Positions 1 to 7,221 of a stretch of 7,221 bases of DNA are shown here, piece by piece (the first letter of the stretch is position 1; each line of letters opens with the position of its first letter). Under the pieces are notes generated by a model. The model did no database searches and was not told the DNA's origin. It saw only the letters and a list, made by a program, of their open reading frames with translations. Made by a program: the position numbers and the translations under genes. The stretch lies in NCBI GenBank assembly GCA_013298265.1, contig JAAFHE010000184.1:1-7221 (forward strand). The letters are read 5' to 3'. Source of the stretch: Lysobacterales bacterium (GTDB lineage: Bacteria > Pseudomonadota > Gammaproteobacteria > Xanthomonadales > Rhodanobacteraceae).

Positions 1-239
1 TCAAACTGGTCGACCGCTACCCCATCGTCATCTATATCGGCGCCGGCGCCCTGCTCTGGACAGCAGGCAAGATGATCATGCACGAGAAATTCATCGCCAA
101 CTGGATCAGCGGCAATTTCGCGATCGAACTCGCGGCCTACGTGGTGGTCATCGGCGGCGGCCTGGGCTTCGGCTGGCTGCGCGAGAAAGCACGGCGTGAG
201 AAACGCGAAATCGCCCGCGAGCTCAAGCGCGCCGGCTGA
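1..239 (+). CDS. TerC family integral membrane protein, C-terminal fragment
   Basis: This is the 3' end of a gene that starts before the window. Reading from base 3 gives 78 residues and a TGA stop at 237-239. Two hydrophobic stretches are visible: one beginning PIVIYIGAGALLW and one around IELAAYVVVIGGGLGFGWL. They are joined by a short loop (HEKFIANWISGNF) and followed by a strongly basic tail rich in Arg, Lys and Glu, which fits a cytoplasmic C-terminus. The string RYPIVIYIGAGALLWTAGKM resembles the last part of TerC/YjbE-type membrane proteins as I recall them. That family has been linked to metal ion export and to tellurite resistance loci. The substrate cannot be judged from this fragment, and the acidic residues usually diagnostic of the family lie upstream. 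The family call is moderately sure; that it is a membrane protein C-terminus is very sure. Confidence 0.65.
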   Translation, partial: KLVDRYPIVIYIGAGALLWTAGKMIMHEKFIANWISGNFAIELAAYVVVIGGGLGFGWLREKARREKREIARELKRAG

Positions 240-313
240 TCCGCGCCCGCCGATAGAATCTTGCCATCGAACACGCCGCTGATTCCTGTTTCCTCGCCGT
301 GTCGTCCAGTACA

Positions 314-351
314 CGCACAGGTAATGTGCGATGCGCCAGGCGCGAGCGCAC
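314..351 (+). repeat. Overlapping inverted repeats with mutually exclusive pairings
   Basis: CGCACA (314-319) pairs with TGTGCG (325-330) around a 5-base loop. The same GTGCG (326-330) can instead pair with CGCAC (347-351), enclosing an inner GCGC (333-336)/GCGC (340-343) stem with loop CAG. The two structures compete for bases 326-330. The stems are short and the region is GC-rich, so chance is a serious alternative. Confidence 0.35.
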
Positions 352-367
352 GACTCGACTCGACTCG
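351..367 (+). repeat. Short tandem repeat (CGACT)x3
   Basis: CGACT occurs three times in a row, followed by CG. It is a small direct repeat in the noncoding leader and could vary by slippage. It directly follows the inverted-repeat cluster. No function is evident. Confidence 0.6.
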
Positions 368-412
368 CCCGTACAACGGCATAGCGAAAGGTTTCACGTG
401 TTGGCCGGTCTA

Positions 413-438
413 CTACTCCGTTATTTTCCACGGAGTAG
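413..438 (+). promoter_or_regulatory. Perfect hairpin enclosing the Shine-Dalgarno of the peroxiredoxin-like gene
   Basis: CTACTCCGT (413-421) and ACGGAGTAG (430-438) are perfect reverse complements, giving a 9-bp stem with an 8-base loop, TATTTTCC. The 3' arm contains GGAG (432-435), which sits 6 bases before the ATG at 442 and is the only plausible Shine-Dalgarno. If this is transcribed, the RNA would hide its own ribosome binding site, as in RNA thermometers or protein-controlled translation. It could instead be a DNA operator for a dimeric regulator. The pairing is seen directly; the role is inferred. Confidence 0.6.
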
Positions 439-441
439 ATC

Positions 442-1083
442 ATGCGTGTATTCGTTTCGTTGCTTCTGGCTATTCTGATCGGCGGAGCAGCCTGTGCCGC
501 CGACCTCGCAGCCTCGCCGCAACAGGTCACACCTGTCCTGCTCGGCAGCGCGTTGCCCGACGCGCCGCTGCAGGCAATCGATGGCGGTGCGACCACTCTG
601 GCCAAGGCAGTAGGCGGCAAGCCGGCCGTAATCGTCTTCTATCGCGGCGGCTGGTGCCCGTATTGCAACCTGCAGCTCAGCGAACTTCGTCTGATCGACA
701 AGGACCTGCAGGGCCTCGGCTATCAGATAATCGCGATCAGCCCGGATAGCCCCGAAGAACTGCGCAAGACACTCGACAAGGATTCGCTGACCTACACCTT
801 GCTGTCAGACAGCAGCGCCGCGGCGATCAAGGCGTTCGGCATCGCCTATCGTGTCGATGACGCGACCTACTCGAAACTCGTCGGGTTCGGCATCGACCTC
901 GAAAAATCTTCCGGCAAACCGCACCGGGCGCTGCCAGTACCCGCCGTCTACATCGTCGACGCCGCCGGTACGCTTCAGTTTTCATACGTACATCCCGACT
1001 ATCGCGTACGCATACCGGCGGGCACCGTGCTGGCCGCGGCAAAGGCAATCAGCGCCCAGCAGCACAAGATGCAGCCGAAATAG
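442..1083 (+). CDS. Exported peroxiredoxin-like protein (AhpC/TSA-type thioredoxin fold, CPYC motif)
   Basis: The protein has 213 residues. Residues 1-19 (MRVFVSLLLAILIGGAACA) form a Sec signal peptide, with an A-C-A site before A20-D21, so the protein should act in the periplasm. The mature part is a thioredoxin-fold domain: strand AVIVFYRGGW, then the CxxC pair C72-P-Y-C75, then a helix. The SPDSPEEL segment lies near residue 100 and LPVPAVYIVD at 164-173 probably carries the cis-proline. This matches the peroxiredoxin-like (PRX-like 2) group of the AhpC/TSA superfamily rather than a classic Prx. The canonical Thr three residues before the peroxidatic Cys is Gly69, and the second Cys is in CxxC position as in thioredoxin or glutaredoxin. 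Peroxidase activity is therefore not assured; a thiol-disulfide role is equally possible. The ATG at 442 is fixed by GGAG at 432-435 and by the signal peptide. The DUF1223 gene starts 10 bases after the stop, suggesting an operon. Confidence 0.9.
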   Translation: MRVFVSLLLAILIGGAACAADLAASPQQVTPVLLGSALPDAPLQAIDGGATTLAKAVGGKPAVIVFYRGGWCPYCNLQLSELRLIDKDLQGLGYQIIAISPDSPEELRKTLDKDSLTYTLLSDSSAAAIKAFGIAYRVDDATYSKLVGFGIDLEKSSGKPHRALPVPAVYIVDAAGTLQFSYVHPDYRVRIPAGTVLAAAKAISAQQHKMQPK

Positions 1084-1093
1084 CTTGCTTCGC

Positions 1094-1864
1094 ATGCGCG
1101 CCCCGACTGTCGTGGCTGTATTGCTGACAGCGTCGAGCATGACAGCCACGGCCAGCGACACGTGCTTGGCGAGCAGCGGCAAGTTGCGTGTTCCGCTCGT
1201 GGAGCTGTACACGTCGGAAGGCTGCAGCAGTTGTCCGCCAGCCGATCGCTGGCTGTCCGGACGCATGAAGGCGGGCGACGCAAACTGGCTCGCTTTTCAT
1301 GTCGACTACTGGGACGAAATCGGTTGGCCCGATCGCTTCGCCAGCCCCGCCTTTACACAGCGGCAGCGACTTCGCGTCGAACAGGCCGGAGGGCGCATTG
1401 TCTACACGCCGCAGGTCATGGTCGGCAACCGGGTCGACGCGCCGTGGCAATCGGGCAGTGCCTTCGATAGCGTGCTTGATGACGCCCGAGGCTCCGCCGG
1501 TGCGGTACTGGACCTGCGTGTCGAGCGCAACCGAAACGGCCTGCGCGCGACCGTAGGCATGCGGGCACTGCCCGGCGCAGCAACCGACGCGACCGTGTGG
1601 CTGGCGCAGACTGTCGACGCGCAATCGACCCAGGTAAAGTCCGGCGAAAATCGTGGCGCCACCCTCCGCCACGATCGTGTCGTCCGGCAGCTGTTCGGCG
1701 CCTGGCCGTTAAGCGCAGAGCCGACACAGCGCCTTCAGGATCTGGCCTCAATTCCCACGGGTGCATGGGGGCTAGTGGCCTTCGTTCAGGACTCGCGCGG
1801 GAATACGCTGCAGTCGCTTGGCCTCGACGTGGATCTTTGCCAGGAGATCGTCGCACCGCCCTGA
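1094..1864 (+). CDS. Exported DUF1223 family protein (thioredoxin-like fold)
   Basis: The protein has 256 residues from the ATG at 1094. An N-terminal signal peptide (about residues 1-21, MRAPTVVAVLLTASSMTATAS) predicts export. Family hallmarks follow: VELYTSEGCSSCPPAD with the CxxC pair C44-S-S-C47, FHVDYWDEIGWPDRF near 68-82, VYTPQVMVGN at 103-112 with a likely cis-Pro106, and GENRGATL at 184-191 in the beta-rich C-terminal part. This is a strong match to DUF1223, a group of secreted or periplasmic proteins with no settled biochemical role. C24 and C249 flank the domain and could form a structural disulfide. The start is uncertain: no good Shine-Dalgarno precedes 1094, and an in-frame TTG at 1085 would add three residues. 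The 10-base gap after the preceding stop suggests translational coupling. The frame stays open upstream to 851, but that part overlaps the preceding gene and would bury the signal peptide. With its exported CxxC neighbour it probably serves envelope thiol redox chemistry (inference). Confidence 0.9.
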   Translation: MRAPTVVAVLLTASSMTATASDTCLASSGKLRVPLVELYTSEGCSSCPPADRWLSGRMKAGDANWLAFHVDYWDEIGWPDRFASPAFTQRQRLRVEQAGGRIVYTPQVMVGNRVDAPWQSGSAFDSVLDDARGSAGAVLDLRVERNRNGLRATVGMRALPGAATDATVWLAQTVDAQSTQVKSGENRGATLRHDRVVRQLFGAWPLSAEPTQRLQDLASIPTGAWGLVAFVQDSRGNTLQSLGLDVDLCQEIVAPP

Positions 1865-4183
<2,319 letters not shown>

Positions 4184-4257
4184 CGAGCGTTGCGGCACCG
4201 GCCAACGGCCGTGTCCCTGGGTCAGGTCACACTTGCGTGGCGACCGGTTTCACTTCG

Positions 4258-4285
4258 CTGCGCCGTAATGCGTATTACGGTGCAG
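4258..4285 (+). repeat. 12-bp inverted repeat with 4-base loop, possible dispersed intergenic repeat
   Basis: CTGCGCCGTAAT (4258-4269) and ATTACGGTGCAG (4274-4285) pair over 12 positions, with one G-T pair (4262/4281) and loop GCGT. It ends 9 bases before the Shine-Dalgarno of the next gene. No T-tract follows, so it is a poor intrinsic terminator for fadH. The bases just before it (GGTTTCACTTCGCTGCG, 4246-4262) resemble short palindromic intergenic repeats I recall from other proteobacteria, so this may be a member of such a family. Alternatives are an operator or a leader hairpin. Confidence 0.6.
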
Positions 4286-4294
4286 TTCTCAATC

Positions 4295-4301
4295 GGGGGA
4301 G
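4295..4301 (+). promoter_or_regulatory. Strong ribosome binding site that decides the start at 4307
   Basis: GGGGGAG lies 5 bases before the ATG at 4307 and is the best Shine-Dalgarno in the window. It excludes the earlier in-frame ATGs at 4190 and 4268, which would place unrelated residues before a clear signal peptide. Confidence 0.8.
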
Positions 4302-4306
4302 TTGTC

Positions 4307-7210
4307 ATGACAGTAACCGCATCGCGCCAGGCAGGCATTTGCGCCGCCATCGTCATCGCGTTCTCGAGCGCCACTGCGTTCGCGGCGGTCGGATCCTGGA
4401 GCACCGCCGGACCGACCGGCGGCAACGTGACCGCACTCGCCGGCTACGAAGCGTCGCCATCAACGCTCTGGGCCGCCGGCCGCGGCGGCGTCTTCCGCAC
4501 GACCAGCAACGGCAGTTCCTGGACACGCATCGAGATCGGCCTGCCCGAGGCCCTGTTCTCCGTCGACCTCGTCGCGGCCACCGCCAGCCCCGTGCTGTAT
4601 CTCGCGACCAGCCAGCAGGTATACCGCTCCGGCAATGGCGGCGATCTGTGGGTTCCGGTCGCAACGCCGGCTCCCGGAGCGTACCTAGGCGATGTCGCCT
4701 TGCGCCGCGGCAGCCTGAACGAAATCGCCGTGCTCAGCACCCAGCAGCTTCATGTCTCGAACAACGGCGGCGGGAGCTGGACCACGGCCGGAAGCGTCTC
4801 GGCCAGCGGTCCGCAATACAGCAGCATCGAGTACGCCGCCGATGGCACGATCTACGCCGGTCTGAACTACAGCGATCCCGGCACCTACGCCGGCGCGATC
4901 CTTGTGCGCAGTACCACCGGCGGCGCGAGCTGGGCTGCCACGCCGGCCCAGCCCACGAGCCTGTCTGGCATCGACAAGCTGATCAGCGCCCCTGGCACGC
5001 CGCTGCGCCTGTTCGCCAGCGATCGTCTGGCTGTCGCCACCAGCGCCGATGGCGGCACGAGCTGGAGCAGCGTCGCACTGCCAGCGAGCGGCACCGCCTG
5101 CGGCCAGATCACGCGCATCGCCGCGCATCCGACGGCCTCGAACGGCCTCGTCGTCGCCTGTGCAGGTCGCGGCCTTCTGGTGACCGCTGACGCGAGCGTG
5201 GTGAGCCCGTCCTGGCAGACCTTCGACGCCAGCAACGGCCTCAGCGCCAATGGGACGCAAGCACCGCAGATCTCCGCCATCGTGCTGCATCCGGGTTTCC
5301 CAGGCACCGCGCGCATCTGGGTCGGGGCCAGCGACGGCGGCCTGCTCTCGACCAGCAACGGTGGCACCAACTGGAGCGCAATCAACACGGGCTTCCAGTC
5401 GAGCAATATCCGCGCGCTCGCGACGCATCCGATCGATACCGGCGCCACCGCCGTGTTCCTCGCCGGCTACGGCGATTCGAATACGACGACACGGGCTATC
5501 TACAAGTCCGACGATAGCGGCGCGAACTGGGCCACCTCCAACAGCGGCCTGAATGCCGAGCAGATCCGCAGCATCGCGATCGACCCGACCACAGTCGACA
5601 CCGATCCGCTGACGGCGGAGAACTTCACCGTCTATGCCTCGGGCCGTTCCGAACGCATCCCCGCCGCTGCGAACAAGGACGGTGGCATCTACAAGAGCAC
5701 GGATGCAGGCGCGAGCTGGACGACGATCGACACCGGCATCGCCCTCATCGGCGGACGCCCCGACCTCGGCACCGGCCGCACCATCGCGCTCGATCCGCGT
5801 TCCTGCGTCGCACCGCCGGTCAGCGGCCCCTGTCCGATCGGCAGCGGCGGCCTGCGTACGCTGTTCGTCACCGGCAGCGGCCGCCCCAACCTGACCGCAG
5901 CGGGACTACCGTACCTGTCGTCGCGCATCTACCGCTCGACCGATGCCGGTGCAACCTGGACCAGCTCCGAAACCGGCCTGCCGCTGCCGCAGGACCTTGG
6001 GCCTCCCGGGGCACAGAACTACGCCTACATGGGCGGCGTCGTGCCACTGGTGTTCGATCCGTCCAATACCCAGAACCTCTACATCGGCACATTCCTGAAC
6101 TGGTCGCCCGAAGTCGCCGGCGCCACGCCGCCGACGATCGCCAACGGCGTGTTCAAGTCCAGCGACGGAGGCAGCACCTGGGTCCATGCAAGCAACGGAC
6201 TGCCGCGCTACGCCGGGGCCGGCAGCACGAACTGGAGCGTGCTCGCGCTCGCGGTCAACCCCGCCAACCCGCAGATCCTCTACGCCGGCCTGACCAATCT
6301 GTTCGGCCCGACACTATCGGGCGATGTATATAAAACCACAAATGGCGGAGCGAGCTGGACCCAGGCTTCCGCCGGCATCGCCGGCCAGGATGTGCGCGCG
6401 CTGTTCATTGACCCCAACGATCCCAGCGGTGACACGATCTACGCCGGCACCGGCGGCGATGGTGCGAATCCAGGCGGCGTGTACCGCAGCACCAACGGCG
6501 GCGCGAGCTGGAATTCGATCAGCCTGGGCCTGCCTGCCGACGCGGCCACGGCGTTGGCGATGCCGCGACGCGCGGCTGGCGCGCCACCCCGCATCCTTGC
6601 CGGCACGTCCGCTGGCGTGTGGGACTACACCACACCCAGCGACGACGACGCGGACGGCGCACCGAGCACGGTCGAGAACGGCATCCTCGCCGGCGACGGC
6701 AATGGCGACGGCATCCAGGACTCGACCCAGAGCCGCGTCGCTTCGCTGCCGGCTGCGGGCTTGAGCGCACTGGAAGCCGCCAACGGCGGTGGTGGCAGCG
6801 CCACGGTATCGATACAAGGCGGTAGCTGTGCCCAGCTCAATGACACGACCACGCTGGCCGCCGCGCTCTATCCGCCCGACAGCATCGCCGGCGCAGCCAG
6901 CAACGGGACCTACGGGCTGATCAGCTTCTCAGTGCCGTCCTGCGCCGGCGCCACGCTGCGCGTGCGCTTCCACAGCGCGACCTTCGGCGCCGGCTGGAGC
7001 TGGCGCAACTATGGCCCGCGCACTCCGGGCAATGCCACGACCCTGGGCTGGTACCGTTTCGCCGGCGCGCGCCAGATCGACGCGCAGACCTGGGACCTGT
7101 CGATCGACGCGCTGCGCCAGGGCAACTACCGGGCCGACGCGAACGACATCCTGTTCGTCGGCGGTCCGGCGCAATCGGCAGAACTGATCTTCTCCGACGG
7201 CTACCAGTAG
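4307..7210 (+). CDS. Secreted Asp-box (BNR) repeat beta-propeller protein with choice-of-anchor U domain
   Basis: The protein has 967 residues. A signal peptide ends near A26 (SATAFA). Residues about 28-775 carry thirteen Asp-box repeats of the form S-x-D/N-x-G-x-x-W, with tryptophans at 72, 115, 158, 209, 253, 303, 356, 408, 471, 551, 625, 684 and 735; the one at 303 is degenerate. Spacing is 43-80 residues, so this is a beta-propeller of WD40/YVTN/BNR type. Residues 779-805 form an Asp-rich linker (DDDADG, then DGNGDGIQD) like thrombospondin type-3 calcium loops. Residues about 806-957 look like a choice-of-anchor U domain (NVASLP-like VASLP, TYGLISFSV, NYGPRTPG, LGWYRFAG). The C-terminus is AELIFSDGYQ, with no LPxTG, PEP-CTERM-like helix or other known anchor. 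The mature protein has six cysteines that fall into three local pairs (265/285, 500/509, 841/879), as expected for an exported disulfide-bonded protein. The ligand and any enzyme activity are unknown. Sialidase, xyloglucanase (GH74) and sortilin-like proteins share Asp-boxes, but I see no catalytic signature of these. Confidence 0.85.
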   Translation: MTVTASRQAGICAAIVIAFSSATAFAAVGSWSTAGPTGGNVTALAGYEASPSTLWAAGRGGVFRTTSNGSSWTRIEIGLPEALFSVDLVAATASPVLYLATSQQVYRSGNGGDLWVPVATPAPGAYLGDVALRRGSLNEIAVLSTQQLHVSNNGGGSWTTAGSVSASGPQYSSIEYAADGTIYAGLNYSDPGTYAGAILVRSTTGGASWAATPAQPTSLSGIDKLISAPGTPLRLFASDRLAVATSADGGTSWSSVALPASGTACGQITRIAAHPTASNGLVVACAGRGLLVTADASVVSPSWQTFDASNGLSANGTQAPQISAIVLHPGFPGTARIWVGASDGGLLSTSNGGTNWSAINTGFQSSNIRALATHPIDTGATAVFLAGYGDSNTTTRAIYKSDDSGANWATSNSGLNAEQIRSIAIDPTTVDTDPLTAENFTVYASGRSERIPAAANKDGGIYKSTDAGASWTTIDTGIALIGGRPDLGTGRTIALDPRSCVAPPVSGPCPIGSGGLRTLFVTGSGRPNLTAAGLPYLSSRIYRSTDAGATWTSSETGLPLPQDLGPPGAQNYAYMGGVVPLVFDPSNTQNLYIGTFLNWSPEVAGATPPTIANGVFKSSDGGSTWVHASNGLPRYAGAGSTNWSVLALAVNPANPQILYAGLTNLFGPTLSGDVYKTTNGGASWTQASAGIAGQDVRALFIDPNDPSGDTIYAGTGGDGANPGGVYRSTNGGASWNSISLGLPADAATALAMPRRAAGAPPRILAGTSAGVWDYTTPSDDDADGAPSTVENGILAGDGNGDGIQDSTQSRVASLPAAGLSALEAANGGGGSATVSIQGGSCAQLNDTTTLAAALYPPDSIAGAASNGTYGLISFSVPSCAGATLRVRFHSATFGAGWSWRNYGPRTPGNATTLGWYRFAGARQIDAQTWDLSIDALRQGNYRADANDILFVGGPAQSAELIFSDGYQ

Positions 7211-7221
7211 GCGCGCCGGGG

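Larger units (their letters stand above)
240..441 (+). promoter_or_regulatory. Leader/intergenic region upstream of the peroxiredoxin-like gene
   Basis: These 202 bases lie between the TerC-like stop and the next start codon. They hold no recognisable gene. They contain an inverted-repeat cluster at 314-351, a CGACT tandem repeat at 351-367, and a hairpin at 413-438 covering the ribosome binding site. A TTGGCC at 401-406 is a possible -35-like element, but no convincing -10 follows at normal spacing, so I do not assign a promoter. No T-tract follows any inverted repeat, so no intrinsic terminator for the upstream gene is visible. Confidence 0.5.
4184..4306 (+). promoter_or_regulatory. Intergenic region between fadH and the Asp-box protein gene
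   Basis: These 123 bases contain a small stem CGGCC/GGCCG (4199-4211), the strong inverted repeat at 4258-4285 and a strong Shine-Dalgarno at 4295-4301. A weak sigma-70-like pair, TTCACT (4249-4254) and TATTAC (4273-4278) with an 18-base spacer, would place the start of transcription just before the Shine-Dalgarno. Each box matches the consensus at 4 of 6 bases, so this is only a candidate. The frame of the downstream gene is open back to an ATG at 4190, but the good Shine-Dalgarno and the signal peptide both support the start at 4307. Confidence 0.4.

Noticed and set aside
475..498. Possible lipobox (GAAC) in the peroxiredoxin-like signal peptide
   Set aside because: The position three before the Cys is Gly instead of Leu or a similar residue, and a normal A-C-A signal peptidase I site follows. 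A soluble periplasmic protein is more likely.
4184..4306. Intrinsic terminator for fadH using the 4258-4285 hairpin
   Set aside because: The stem is strong but is followed by GTTCTCAATC, not a T-tract, so the standard terminator form is not met.
4917..6511. Repeated DNA word GGCGCGAGCTGG as a possible mobile or CRISPR-like repeat
   Set aside because: The copies (4922, 5708, 6500) are in frame and encode the G-A-S-W part of Asp-boxes, so they are explained by protein repeats.
4388..6640. GH74 xyloglucanase or sialidase identity for the Asp-box protein
   Set aside because: Asp-boxes are shared by many unrelated propellers. I see neither the GH74 N-terminal signature with its catalytic Asp residues nor the sialidase Arg triad motif.

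Overview
The window is GC-rich, densely coding bacterial DNA with every supported gene on the + strand. The gene content is a TerC-type membrane protein, an exported peroxiredoxin-like protein, a DUF1223 protein, a complete FadH and a large exported Asp-box protein with a choice-of-anchor U module. Together with the C-terminal tail IFSDGYQ, this suggests a gammaproteobacterium near Lysobacterales (Xanthomonadales), perhaps Rhodanobacteraceae. That placement is inferred from recalled protein style, not from a search.

Layout: (1) 1-239 is the 3' end of an integral membrane protein gene, probably TerC family. (2) 240-441 is a leader region with several inverted repeats. The last is a 9-bp hairpin whose 3' arm contains the ribosome binding site of the next gene. 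(3) 442-1083 and 1094-1864 are two exported thioredoxin-fold proteins, each with a CxxC motif, 10 bases apart and probably co-transcribed. (4) 1865-2161 has no recognisable gene. (5) 2162-4183 encodes NADPH-dependent 2,4-dienoyl-CoA reductase (FadH), complete and with all expected catalytic and Fe-S residues. (6) 4184-4306 is a short intergenic stretch with a strong 12-bp inverted repeat just before a very good Shine-Dalgarno. (7) 4307-7210 encodes a 967-residue secreted protein: signal peptide, thirteen Asp-box (BNR) repeats, a calcium-loop linker, a choice-of-anchor U domain and a short tail.

The genes do not form one pathway. The peroxiredoxin-like and DUF1223 genes look like a small envelope thiol-redox unit. 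FadH is a stand-alone auxiliary enzyme of unsaturated fatty acid beta-oxidation. The Asp-box protein is a surface or extracellular protein of unknown ligand. I saw no RNA gene, CRISPR array, insertion sequence or prophage gene. The most interesting signals are the two hairpins at ribosome binding sites (413-438 and 4258-4285) and the short tail that sits where an anchor or sorting signal normally follows a choice-of-anchor domain.
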